Shown here piece by piece: positions 46,545 to 56,953 of a DNA stretch of 64,000 nt (position 1 is the first letter of the stretch; every line of letters starts with the position of its first letter). A program made the translations under genes and the position numbers. The notes under the pieces were generated by a model. The model was not told the origin of the DNA. It saw only the letters and a program-made list of their open reading frames with translations, and did not search any database. The stretch is taken from NCBI GenBank assembly GCA_963788015.1, contig CAWBEY010000012.1, forward strand, positions 2,108,001 through 2,172,000, given 5' to 3'. Origin of the DNA: JBBRHH01 sp963788015 (GTDB lineage: Bacteria; Planctomycetota; Phycisphaerae; Tepidisphaerales; Tepidisphaeraceae).

Positions 46545-47900
46545 CTAAATGGCTACTCCGTGGCGTGTCGAGGATGTCCGGAGGCGGGAGAAGAAGAGCC
46601 TGCCAAGGTTGGCGGCGGCCGCGCTGAGAAGGCCGGCGGCTTCGCCCACGGATTCGTCGAGTGTCATGGGGCGGTCGCAGATGGAGAAATAAGCCGTCAG
46701 CCCTTCCGCAATGGCTTGCTCAGCGCCAGGGGCGATCGCGCCGGCGAGGGCTACGCAGGGGACGTTCATTTCTTTGCAGACGCGGGCGACGCCGACGGCG
46801 GTTTTGCCGGCCAGGCTTTGGGCGTCCAGCTTTCCTTCGCCGGTGATGCAGAGATCAGCGCCAACGAGGCGCTGGCGGAAACGGGAGGCTTCCATCACGA
46901 TTTCGATGCCGCTGCGCAGCGATGCGCCGAAAAAGGCGAGCATGCCAAAACCGAGCCCGCCGGCCGCGCCTGCGCCTGGGGTCTGGGCAAACTCCGAGGC
47001 GTGAACGCGGCGAGCCAGTTGGGCCAAGGCGCGGTCAAGTTCTTCCACCTGCTGGGGGCTGGCGCCTTTCTGCGGGCCAAAGATACGGGCCGCGCCCAGA
47101 TCGCCGGTGAGGGGGTTGGCGACGTCGCAGGCGACGATGAACTCGACGCCGGCGGTCATGGAAAGAGGTTGGGAGGAAGATTGCGAGATGGGAACCAGCG
47201 CGTGGCTCAACTGGATATGGGCGGCGTCGATATCGTGGGTGTGGGGGTCTTGAACATGGCGGTCGGGGGCCTTGGGATCGCTGCGTGGTGCGCGGCCGCG
47301 GGCGATGTGGGAGCGGGGAAGGGCCGCGTGGGAATGGGGGGAGTGGTCGGCGGAGGTGTTGATGGAGGAGACGTGGAGAAGATCGCCGCCGGTGAGTTTG
47401 CGGTCGCGGGCAGTGTAGGCCGAGCCGTTGTCCAGTTCGATGCGTGCGCCAAAGGCCTGTGCGCAGCCGATGCCGCCATCGACGGTAGCGCTGCCGCCGA
47501 TACCCAGGATGATGCGGCGTGCGCCGGATTGAACGGCCGCCCGGAGAAGTTCGCCCGTGCCGAAGGTGGTGGTGCGGAGGGGATTGCGCTGTCGCGGGGA
47601 GAGAAGGTGAAGCCCCGACGCCGAGGCCATTTCGACAACGGCGGTCAGGCCGTCCCCCAGGAGGCCAAAATGAGCGTTAACGTGCATGCCGGGAAGTGGG
47701 CCGGTGACGTTGCGGGCTTCGAGCCGGCCGGCGGTGGCGGCGACGAGGGCGTCAACCGTTCCTTCGCCGCCGTCGGCCATGGGGCAAAGGTCAATGAGAA
47801 CATCAGGGGAGGCCGCACGAAGGCCGGCGGCGATGGCCTGTGCGACGGCTGGGGCGGTGAGGCAGTCTTTGAACTTATCGGGGGCGACGACGATTTTCAT
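46545..47900 (-). CDS. glxK: glycerate kinase (type 1) with a His-rich insertion
   Basis: GlxK-type glycerate 2-kinase. The start MKIVVAPDKFKDCLTAPAVA at 47900 is the standard N-terminus; earlier in-frame codons lack the family sequence. Other hallmarks are CPMADGGEGTVDALVAAT, RRIILGIGGSATVDGGIG, GLGFGMLAFFGASLRSGIEI and LCITGEGKLDAQSLAGKTAV. It has 451 residues against about 380 normally; the excess is a segment at residues about 180-250 rich in His, Asp and Pro (TSADHSPHSHAALPRSHIAR). The gene may act in glycerate/glyoxylate or sugar-acid use. Confidence 0.92.
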   Translation of the reverse strand: MKIVVAPDKFKDCLTAPAVAQAIAAGLRAASPDVLIDLCPMADGGEGTVDALVAATAGRLEARNVTGPLPGMHVNAHFGLLGDGLTAVVEMASASGLHLLSPRQRNPLRTTTFGTGELLRAAVQSGARRIILGIGGSATVDGGIGCAQAFGARIELDNGSAYTARDRKLTGGDLLHVSSINTSADHSPHSHAALPRSHIARGRAPRSDPKAPDRHVQDPHTHDIDAAHIQLSHALVPISQSSSQPLSMTAGVEFIVACDVANPLTGDLGAARIFGPQKGASPQQVEELDRALAQLARRVHASEFAQTPGAGAAGGLGFGMLAFFGASLRSGIEIVMEASRFRQRLVGADLCITGEGKLDAQSLAGKTAVGVARVCKEMNVPCVALAGAIAPGAEQAIAEGLTAYFSICDRPMTLDESVGEAAGLLSAAAANLGRLFFSRLRTSSTRHGVAI

Positions 47901-48344
47901 GGAGCGACTGGGATCATAGCAAAAGGGTGGCCGGGCGATAATGACTTTCAGCGTGGAGGATGAGCCGTGCGATAGAACAGGCAGCCGGAACAACCAGAAG
48001 GTGCGCGACAGTAAGACTAATCGCACCGCCGGCTTGTTGGTGCGGATGGTGATGATTGGTCACGGTCGCAAGAGGGCCTTACATGATCGTTTCGGCAAGG
48101 AGGCCGTGTCGGCACGCCAATGCGTGTATGGAGGTGGCGGAAAGCAAGGAGAAGCGGCACGAAGGCTCTAGTCACCTTCAGTTGATCCCGCAGTTTTTGG
48201 AATCGTCGGTTCAATCAGAGTCCGTTCATTGGCGCGATTGAGACCAGTTCACGAACGGATGAACGCCGATTATTTTGCCGGACCGTCTGGGCGGACAGTC
48301 GAAGCACTGCAATCTTATAAAATTTTCGGTAGAGTGCCCATGAG
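47901..48344. other. intergenic region, nothing recognised
   Basis: A 444-bp space between the divergent glycerate kinase and methyltransferase genes. Only short frames without family resemblance are present. It should hold the promoter of the restriction-modification operon. Confidence 0.35.
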
Positions 48345-49340
48345 ATGACCCAAGTCGCAACCGAAACCAGTGCTGGCCAAGCGAGTGAGGAGGAAGCTCT
48401 CTACAACCGACTCTGCGGTACACGCAGTCTGGACGATCTCATTCCCGTGCTTGCGAAGGATGCGAAAGCGGTTCAACTCATCGAATCGGCTGCACAGCGA
48501 AGACCAACGCATCATCAAATGATTCTGGGTGACGCACGCCGGATGGCGACTCTGCCGGACGGGTCGGTCCAACTGGTCCTCACGTCTCCTCCCTATTGGA
48601 CGCTCAAGCGCTACAACGAGTCCCCGAACCAACTCGGGCATGTTGAAGACTACGCGGCCTTTACCGGGGCATTGAACGAGGTGTGGGGTCAGTGTTACCG
48701 ATTACTCGTTCCGGGCGGGCGTTTGATCTGTGTGGTCGGCGACGTTTGCCTCTCCAGGCGACAGAACGGCGGCCGTCATACAGTGGTTCCGCTGCACGCG
48801 ACAATTCAAGAGCATTGTAAGACAGTCGGGTTCGACAACTTATCGCCGATCATCTGGCACAAGATTGCTAATGCCAAGTACGAGGTGGAAGGCGGTGGGG
48901 GCTTTCTAGGTAAGCCCTATGAGCCTAACGCAGTGATTAAGAATGACATGGAGTTCATCTTGATGCAGCGAAAGCCGGGTGGTTACCGAAGTCCGTCGAA
49001 GCTGACGCGATTATTAAGCCTTCTATCCGCTCCGAACTATTCATTGTGGTTCAGGCAAATCTGGAGTGACGTGACAGGCGCCTCGACCTCTAAACATCCC
49101 GCTCCTTTTCCGGAGTTGCTGGCAGAACGTCTCATTCGAATGTTCAGTTTCGTCGGCGACACCGTGCTGGATCCTTTCATGGGGACCGCAACGACAAATC
49201 ATTCGGCCGCGAAATGGGGACGTAACAGCATCGGGGTAGAAGTTGACCCCGTTTATTACCAGCAGGCCCGGCAAAGGATGGACGCGCTCAACGCGGACCT
49301 TTATTTCCAAACTGAGTTGTACTATGGAACGTCGCTATGA
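48345..49340 (+). CDS. DNA methyltransferase of a restriction-modification pair (beta class, SPPY)
   Basis: A 331-residue DNA methyltransferase with permuted beta-class order: catalytic motif TSPPYW at residues about 80-85 precedes the AdoMet-binding motif FVGDTVLDPFMGTATTNHSA near residue 275. SPPY favours N4-cytosine methylation; N6-adenine remains possible. The region between (GRLICVVGDVCLSRRQNGGR; WRFRQ-like FRQIWSDVTG) resembles type II enzymes. Its last codon overlaps the endonuclease start (ATGA). Together they form a complete type II system. The N-terminal 50 residues are helical and unrecognised. Confidence 0.88.
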   Translation: MTQVATETSAGQASEEEALYNRLCGTRSLDDLIPVLAKDAKAVQLIESAAQRRPTHHQMILGDARRMATLPDGSVQLVLTSPPYWTLKRYNESPNQLGHVEDYAAFTGALNEVWGQCYRLLVPGGRLICVVGDVCLSRRQNGGRHTVVPLHATIQEHCKTVGFDNLSPIIWHKIANAKYEVEGGGGFLGKPYEPNAVIKNDMEFILMQRKPGGYRSPSKLTRLLSLLSAPNYSLWFRQIWSDVTGASTSKHPAPFPELLAERLIRMFSFVGDTVLDPFMGTATTNHSAAKWGRNSIGVEVDPVYYQQARQRMDALNADLYFQTELYYGTSL

Positions 49341-50070
49341 GCGAGTTAGACGTATCTCTTCGAGAAGCGGTGCGTTTTTTCTGGCAGACGCGCACCGCAC
49401 AAAACCTGAAGCAAGGGTCCGCGGGCGGCCGCAAGGATGCCGGCGATCGTGGTGCAGTGACCGGTGGCAAGCAGATGGACGGCTTTGTGAACGTCATCTG
49501 TACCCTCCTTGCAAAGGCTGGGATATCGGATGCCTGCGTCTATCGCAACCGTCGTGTTCAACTGCCCGGGTGGTTTGCGCGGAAAAACAGTGGGACCTGG
49601 TCGTCAAAGTTGGCGTAGAGCTGGTCGCGGTACTTGAACTCAAATCGCAGGTTGGGCCATCGTTCGGGAATAACTTCAACAACCGCTGCGAGGAGGCCCT
49701 TGGAAGTGCGAGTGATTTGAAGGCCGCTTTTCGCGAAGGGGCATTCAAGCCTTCCCCAAAGCCGTGGGTGGGTTACCTGATGCTGCTGGAAGATTGTGAG
49801 GCGTCCCGTCGCCCTGTTGCGGTCGAGGAACCGCATTTCCCGGTTTTTCCCGAGTTTCGAAACGCTTCTTATGCAGTGCGTTATGAGATTTTGGTGAGAA
49901 AACTGGTGCGCGACCAACTGTACGACTCCGCCGCCCTGCTCCTCTCAACCAAGGATGCGATTTCGAACGGTTCACACGTCGAGCCGGACCCTGAATTATC
50001 CTTCACCAACCTCATTACTGCATTGGTTGGTCGAGCCGCAGCCGCTCACGCCAAAGCTGAAGCTCGTTAG
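49337..50070 (+). CDS. XhoI/PaeR7I-like type II restriction endonuclease (one frameshift)
   Basis: It resembles the XhoI/PaeR7I family, which cuts CTCGAG. Shared segments include VTGGKQMDGFVNVICTLLAK, the strand WDLVVKV with the metal-binding Asp, the ExK motif in LELKSQVGPSFGNNFNNRCE, the FREGAFKPSPKPWVGYLMLL region and FPVFPEFRNASYAVRYEILV. A single frameshift near 49590 lies in an AAAAA run: removing one A gives GWFARKQWDLVV. Reconstructed length is about 244 residues. The enzyme would cut unmethylated sites; CTCGAG does occur in this window (for example near 10748 and 53717), so protection by the partner methyltransferase is expected. Confidence 0.88.
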
Positions 50071-50482
50071 TCTATTGACGCGAACTTCACTAGCTCCGCA
50101 ATCGACTCACTCCGCTACGGGTCGAGGCGCCGGCTCGAAGATCAGGCGGTAGACAAATAGATGAGGCTCGTAGCAAAAGCGCGGCCGGGCGATGTGTGGT
50201 GCGAGCGAGATACAAGCCCTCGAGCGGGAGATAAAAAAACACGTTGCGTTTGAGACTGCTGCAGCGTTTCACACTGGAGGCACTCGCAGCCTCTAAAGAC
50301 AACCAGGATAACTTGATCTGGCGGACTAGCGGACGGATAATCCTTGTAATGAGCCATCGTCCTTTCCGAATGATGTTGATGCGATAGGGGACGGAGCGGG
50401 ATTGGCCGCTCTTATGATCCCCGTTTGCGCATTGGCGTCTTTCTGGATGGACGATGGTTTTTGTATTTGGAGCGATGTACGC
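50071..50482. other. intergenic region, nothing recognised
   Basis: A 412-bp space between the endonuclease and metG. No gene, repeat or strong hairpin was recognised. A long frame on the opposite strand runs through it and metG but shows no family resemblance and mirrors the coding bias of metG. Confidence 0.35.
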
Positions 50483-52022
50483 ATGAGCAAGTTTTATATT
50501 ACGACCCCGATTTATTATCCCACCGACGAGCCGCACATTGGGCACGTTTATACGACGCTCTGCGCGGATACTCTGGCGCGGTATCACCGGCTGGCGGGGG
50601 ATGACACGTTCTTCTTGACTGGGACGGATGAACATGGGGTGAAGATGGTGAAGGAGGCCGAGAAGAAGGGGCTGGGGCCGCGGGAGCTGGCGGATAACGT
50701 TGCGCCGGTTTATCAGCAGGTGTGGAAGGAATTGGGGATTACGCACAACGATTTTATTCGCACAACCGAGGTGCGCCACACAGAGGCTGCACGAAAGATC
50801 GTCGAGCGGATGGTGGCCAACGATGACATTTATCTGGGCAGCTATGAGGGGTGGTATGACGAAGGGCAGGAAGAGTTTGTTACCGAAACCGAAGCCAAGG
50901 CCAACGATTACAAGTCGGCCATCAGCAAACGGCCTTTGACGCGGTATTCCGAGCCGACTTATTTCTTTCGCCTTGGGAAGTATGTGCCGCGGGTGATGGA
51001 GCATATCGAGAAGCACGCGCACTTCATTCGGCCCGAGGGACGGCGCAATGAGGTGATCAGCAAGTTGAAGCAGGGAGTGGCGGATTTGTCGGTGAGCCGG
51101 GCCACGCTCAAGTGGGGCATCGTGATGCCACACGATCCGGAGCATGTGCTCTATGTATGGATTGATGCGCTGAGCAATTACATCACGGCGCTGGGGTATG
51201 GATCGAACGATGACGAAAAGTTTCGGAAGTACTGGCCGGCCGACGTGCATTTGATTGGGAAAGACATCTTGTGGTTTCACGCGGTCTATTGGCCGGCCAT
51301 GCTGTTTAGCCTGGGTCTGGAGCCGCCGGTAAGCGTGGTGGCGCATGGCTGGTTTAAGTCGGGTGGGCAGAAGATGGGCAAGTCGCTTGGGAACTTTATC
51401 GATCTGGAAAAGATCCGGGCAGTGATCGCGAAATATGGACAGGATTCGATGCGGTATTTTCTGGTTCGGCCGGTGCCTTTTGGCGAAGACCCCGACTGGT
51501 CGGAGCTTGAGATTCACAAGGCGCACAACGAGCTGAAGAACGTGGTGGGCAACTGCCTGAACCGGGTGCTGACGATGGTGAGCAAGTACCGAAGCGGCAC
51601 TTTGCCGGCCGCGGCGGGAACGCTTGAGGACATTGACCGGCAGTTGATCGACAGGACAAGGCGGCTGGGAGCGGAGTTGTCGGATGCGTATGAGCGATGT
51701 GCGCTCGCAGGAGTGCGCGCTGTTGCCCATCGAACTGGCGCGGGCGACCAACGGATACATCGACTCGACCAAGCCATTCTCGCTGGCCAAGGATCCGAAC
51801 CAGGCGCGGCGGCTGGATACGGTGTTGAATGTGTCGGCGCAGGCCATTGGGCGGGCGGTGGCGGCGCTCTTGCCGATCCTGCCAGAGAAAGCGGTGGCCG
51901 GTTTGGAGCAGCTGGGGGTGCGCGCGGAGGGAAGGACGCTGGGGCAGGTGCTGAGCGAGGATCTGGAGGCGGGGCATCGCATGAACGCGCCCGAGCCGCT
52001 TTTTGCGAACGTGGAAGGTTAG
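50483..52022 (+). CDS. metG: methionyl-tRNA synthetase (one frameshift)
   Basis: Class I synthetase charging tRNA-Met. The N-terminus FYITTPIYYPTDEPHIGHVY carries the HIGH motif; TGTDEHGVKM follows. The KMSKS loop is present as KMGKSLGNFI (Ser to Gly at the second position), and YVWIDALSNYITALG and HAVYWPAMLFSLGL are typical. The connecting domain has no Cys-zinc knuckle, as in the zinc-free MetRS type. One shift near 51695 joins the anticodon-binding part (IELARATNGYIDSTKPFSLA). The C-terminal tRNA-binding domain is absent, giving about 513 residues. Confidence 0.93.
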
Positions 52023-52122
52023 GATTTGCAGCGCGACGCATATGGATATCCGAAATTCTTGATCGCACTGGCGCGGGCTATCCGGTCTTGGCGGGGGGCG
52101 GGGGCGTTGTTACATTGGGGTC

Positions 52123-52536
52123 ATGGCGTCGAAAGAGTCAGGGCCGGAGAAGTCGATCGAGGAGATAGTCCGCGAGGTGGGGGCGTATCCGCAGGAAGCG
52201 TTTGATTTCGTGCAGCAAGGCTTGCAGTACACGGTGGGCAAGCTGCACGGGGCCGAAAAGACGCCCAATCCGCCCAAGGAGAACCGGCACGTGTCGGGGC
52301 AGGATTTGTGCGCCGGGCTGCGGGAGTTTGCCCTGATGCAATGGGGGTTTCTGGCCGGGATGGTTTTGCGGCGGTGGAACATCCGCCGCACCGAGGATTT
52401 CGGGCGCATCGTGTTTGCGATGGTGGACAACGGATGGATGCGCAAGACGGACAAGGACAACGAGGAAGACTTCCGGAGCGTGTTTGACTTCAGGACGGCG
52501 TTCGAGGACGGTTACCGGATCGAAAGCAAGACATGA
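52123..52536 (+). CDS. Minf_1886 family protein
   Basis: A 137-residue protein of the Minf_1886 (planctomycete/verrucomicrobial) family. Its pattern includes EEIVREVGAYPQEAFDFVQQ, VSGQDLCAGLREFALMQWG and RRTEDFGRIVFAMVDNGWM followed by KTDKDNEEDFRSVFDF. The family is conserved but uncharacterised and is a useful lineage marker. The frame is intact. Its stop overlaps the start of the next gene by four bases. Confidence 0.85.
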   Translation: MASKESGPEKSIEEIVREVGAYPQEAFDFVQQGLQYTVGKLHGAEKTPNPPKENRHVSGQDLCAGLREFALMQWGFLAGMVLRRWNIRRTEDFGRIVFAMVDNGWMRKTDKDNEEDFRSVFDFRTAFEDGYRIESKT

Positions 52537-52745
52537 AGAAGACCAAGTCGGGCCGGTCCGGCCAGGGGAAATCAAAGCCAGAACAGGAGAAAGCGATCGC
52601 GCCGGCGGAGATGCCGGCGGCGAATCCGCTCAGGCCCAGGCCGGCGATGTTCAAGGCGCTGGTGGTCGCGTTTGTGGTCTGGGTGGCGTGGCTGATTTAT
52701 CTGTATGTGACGACGGTCTGGCACCACCAGGCGGCGGGAAAGTAA
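52533..52745 (+). CDS. small single-helix membrane protein
   Basis: A 70-residue protein: a Lys/Ser-rich N-terminus, then one membrane helix (ALVVAFVVWVAWLIYLYVTT) and a short tail. It overlaps the Minf_1886 gene (ATGA), so the two are coupled. Function unknown. Confidence 0.7.
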   Translation: MKKTKSGRSGQGKSKPEQEKAIAPAEMPAANPLRPRPAMFKALVVAFVVWVAWLIYLYVTTVWHHQAAGK

Positions 52746-52772
52746 GGATCAGGGGATGGATTGCCGGGCGGA

Positions 52773-55700
52773 TCAGGTTTTGGTTAAGCGCATCCAATTT
52801 AAGTTGCCGACGTAGCCGCTGGCGGGGGCGGTGTCGAAGAAGACGCGCAGGACGTGGATGCCGGAAGAGAGGGCGACGTTGTTCTGGGTGAGGGTGGACC
52901 AGTTTGCCCAGCCTTTGGTGTCGGGGACGCTCAGTGCGCCGGTGATCGGGACGCTATCAACTTCAAGATGGAACTTGCCGCCCAGACCGGCGGAGGCGAC
53001 GCGGTAGTCGAAGGTGTAGGTTCCGGCGGTGGTGACGTTCACGGTATAGCGGAGCCATTCGCCAGCGCGGACGTAGCCAAGTGCGACACCCCCGGTGGGG
53101 TCATTGGCTGCGCCCAGATCGACACCGGTATTGGGCCTGGCGGGAGAGCCGCCGGTGTTGGCCGAGTCGGTGTCGTGGTAGGCGATTCCTTCGCCGCCGT
53201 TGTCGAAGTTTTCGAGTTCGAGGGTGGTGGGGACAGTGTCGGAGATGGTGTTGGTGGAGAAGGGGGTGGAAGGAGCAACAGCCGTAAAGGTAATGGAGTT
53301 GAGGTTGCCGACATATGGCGTTGAGCCGGCGGAGTCGAAAACGATCTTGATAACCTGCGGACCAGCGGGGAGCGGGACGGTGTTGACGGTGAGGGTTTGC
53401 CAATTGCCCCAACCGCGGGTGTCGGGGACTTTAATGGAACCCGTGATGGCATGGCCGGCCGACTCAAGATGGAAGGTGCCGCCCGCGCCGGAGGAGGCGA
53501 TGCGAACGCCAAGATTGAAAAGGCCGGCGGAGGCGACGTTGGCGGAGTAGTTCACCCATTCGCCTGGCCGGGTATAGCCCACGTCGAAGCCGGGTGCGCC
53601 GTCGGTGTTGGATTCGACGTCAACGCCTTCGGTGGTGCGGTACTTGCCGCCGAGATTAGTGGATTCCGAATCGTGATAAGCGACGCCTTCGCCGCCGGTG
53701 TCGAAGTTTTCGGCCTCGAGGGTGGCTGCGCCGAGGAGGGAATTTGGAGCGTGGCGTTGTTGTAGGGCAGGCCCGCGTAGACGCCGGGGGGAGGAGGCGG
53801 CGGCGGAGGGGGTGGAGGAGGCGGCGGAGGTGGAGGAGGGGGTGGGGGAGGTGCGGGTGGGACGGCGGTGATAGTGATGTTGTTGAGATTGCAGATGGCG
53901 CCGGCGGAGTTGGCGGAATCGAAAACGATCTTCATGAAATATTGGCCGGCCGGAAGACTGACGTTGCTGGCGGTGGTGGTTTGCCAGTTGCCCCAGCCGG
54001 TGGTGTCGGGAATGACAACCGAACCGGTGACGTTGTTTACCGGCTTTGCCTGATTGTCGAACTCGACGTGCAACTTTCCACCGCCGCCGGGGGAAGCGAC
54101 GCGGAAGGCGAAGTTGTATTTGCCAGCCTGCTGAACATTGACTGTGTAGCCGAGCCACTCGCCGGGCTTGATGTAGCCGATGTCATATCCAGCGCCACCG
54201 TCGTTATTGGTTTCGATGTCCACGCTTTCGCTGGGACGATACGGAGCGCCGCCGTCGTTGTTGACGTCGGTGTCGTGATAAGCGATCCCTTCGCCACCGT
54301 TGTCGAAGTTTTCGGCCTCGATAAAGGCGGGCGCCGCGGCGGCGAGGTTCGTGATGACGCCGCCGAAAGGGCTTGCGGCGGCGGGGAGAATCTCGATGCC
54401 GTTGACCATCGGGTTGTCCAGGACGGAGGTAAACTGAATCGCGATATTGCCGGAGGCATCGGAGGTGGCGGCGTATTGTTTGACGATTGCTTTATTCTGC
54501 GCACCGGTGGCTGCGAAGATGTCGAAGTTGGCGAGAACAGATTGGGAATTGATGGAGACGTTGAATTTACGCTTATTGGCGGCGTTGTAGGTCAACTCTG
54601 CAAAATGGAGGCGGACGGTATAGGGGGTATTCGCAAGCAGGTTGGGGACGGTGTAAGTGAAGGCGCCGAAGCGTTCGGATTGGTAGACGGATTGGGCGGC
54701 GGCGTTGGTGACTAGAGAGGTGTTGATGGCGGCGGTGGTGGAAGCGGTGGCGCCGCCGGAAAAATCAGCATCCGCGGCAAACGATCCCGATGCGCCGCCC
54801 CCGGCGTCGATGGCGATCGGAACAGCGGCTTGGGTGTAATTGGCTGTATAGGTGGTGTCGGCGGCGGGGGTGGAGATGGTGCGGGTGGGAGAAGACAGGC
54901 CGTCCGACCATCCTGAGAACTGGTAGGTTTTGCCATTCAGGACTTGCGAGACGGGGGCAGTGAAGTTGCGCTGGATGCCCGTAACGCCGAGGAATGTCGT
55001 CGGGGCGGTCTGGGGCTGGTCATCGAGATTCAGGGTAAGGCCGGGGATGTTGCTGGTGAGGGTGACGTTGGAGTGGGTGGGGAAGACATCGGTGAAGGTG
55101 GAATAGGTCAGGCCGGCGGAATCTTTGACGGTGAGATTGATGCGATACCAGACGTTGGGGGAGTTTTCGCCGCTGGTGGGGATGGCGAAGCTGCCGCCGG
55201 TGATGTTGGGGGTATCGCCGATGAAGGGATGGATGTGCGTGTTGTGGTGGAAGTCGATGCGCCAGGTGAAGGCGCTGGCGTCAAGCAGCGCCATCCTGGG
55301 GATCGGAGGCGGCGGCGGAGTATTGAACCGTATCGCCGGCCGTATAAGTGGCTTGGTTGTTTGGGAGAGTGACGTTGATGGTGGCGGTGGGAGGCTGGGC
55401 GGTGGTGACGCTGAGCGTCGCGGGCGTGCTGGTGGCCGTGCTGAAGGCATTGGTGACGACGACTGCGAACTGCGCGCCATCGTCGTCCACGGAAGCTGAA
55501 GGGAGGGTATAGGAGGCGGAGGTTGCCTGGTCGATGTCCACGCTGTTGCGTTGCCATTGATAGCTGAGGGGCGCTGAGCCTACGGCGGCGACGGTGAAGG
55601 TGACGGGATGGCCGACGGAGCCGAGCTGATTGGCGGGCTGGGTGGAGATGGTGGGGGCCTGGCTGCCGGTGTAGGTGATTTTTTCGACCAGGCCGGTGGC

Positions 55701-56828
55701 GGTGGTGCCGCCGAAGGCCTGGGTGCCGCGGGCGAGGCAGTAAAGACTGCCGTCCGGGCCAACCTGGAGATCGACGGGGTTGAGAATGCCGGAGGCAAAC
55801 GAGGCGACGGAATTGTCGGTTGGATTCAGGACGTGAATCCATCCGTTGACGTAATCGGCAAAGAAATATTTTCCGGTGTACGCGGCGGGGAATTGTGGGA
55901 TGGCGGGGTTGTAGAAGGCGCCGCCGGAAATGCAGTCGCCCGTCGAGTCGGTATTGCCGTGGGCATAGGCCAGGAGAGGTGAGCGATAGGCGGGGTTGGT
56001 GGTGTAGCCTTCGGTGGCGGCCCAGCCGTAGTTGGAGCCGGCGATGCCGTCGTTGATTTCTTCGAAAGCGGCTTCGCCAACGTCGTTTAGGAAGATTCGA
56101 CCGGTGGTGGGCTGGACGGCGAAGGTGAATGGGTTGCGCAGGCCGTAAGCCCAGATGGACCGCAGGTTGCCGGAGAGGGTTTTGTAGAAAGGGTTGTCGG
56201 AGGGGATGGATCCGTCGGAGTTGATCCGCAGGATTTTGCCGTGGAGGGTGGCCAGGGATTGGGCGTTGTCGGGGCTGAAATTGTCGCCGGTGGAAATATA
56301 GAGTTTGTTGTCAGCGCCAAAGTGAATGGCGCCGCCGAGATGGCCATAGGGGAGGTTGGCAGGGAGGTCGAGGAGATCAAGCTCGCTACCGGCGACCACG
56401 CTGTCGCCGTTGGTGGTGAAACGGCTGATGCGCTGATGGGCTGATCCGGCGGTGCTGGTGTAGTTGAGATAGAGGAAGTGGTTCTGGTCGAAATTGGGAT
56501 CAAGGGCGATGCCGAGCAGGCCGCGGGCCATGCTGCTATCGGTGGAGACGGTGAGGAGGGGATGGGGTTGGAGTTCGCCGCCTTCGATGATTCGAACCCC
56601 GCCGGTTTGTTCGGTTACGAAGACGCGGCCGTCGGAAGTAACGGCCATCGCCGTGGGGCTGTTGAGGGTGGTGGCAAGGCTGGATTCGGCGAAGCCGTCG
56701 GGGAGGGTGTCGAAGAGGGTGCGCGGTTCTAAGGCGTCTAGCAGGGGATGCAAAGCTGGGTGACGGAGCTTGTGACCCCGCCGAATGCTTGCGGAAAAGG
56801 CGCGGACTTGGATTGTTTTCAAAAGCAT
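52773..56828 (-). CDS. secreted sugar-dehydrogenase-like protein with CBM6-like array (frameshifted)
   Basis: A secreted protein of about 1350 residues. The N-terminus has LDALEPRTLFDT, a LEPR-type motif. Next comes a glucose/sorbosone-dehydrogenase propeller (PTAMAVTSDGRVFVTEQTGG; HLGGAIHFGADNKLYISTGD; AYGLRNPFTFAVQP), which would oxidise sugars with PQQ. An Ig-like domain, a PKD-like region, a malectin-like domain (RLHFAELTYN) and three CBM6-like modules (AENFDNGGEGIAYHDTD) follow. A polyproline linker of over twenty residues lies at about 53787-53863. At least two shifts occur (about 55300 and 53750). The protein ends GYVGNLNWMRLTKT. GAGAGGGAG precedes the ATG at 56828. Confidence 0.85.
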
Positions 56829-56953
56829 CTCCCTCTCGTCTTAGCTAAAGCGCGACGACGAGAGGATGCTATCAGGAAAGTAACAAAGTGATAGTGAGTG
56901 CGGAAGCTTGGCTAAAAGTCAGTTATCGATATAAGTCCAAGCGACGGTTGCGA

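Noticed and set aside
50090..51982. A 630-residue gene antisense to metG
   Set aside because: It mirrors the codon bias of the clearly conserved metG gene and resembles no protein.
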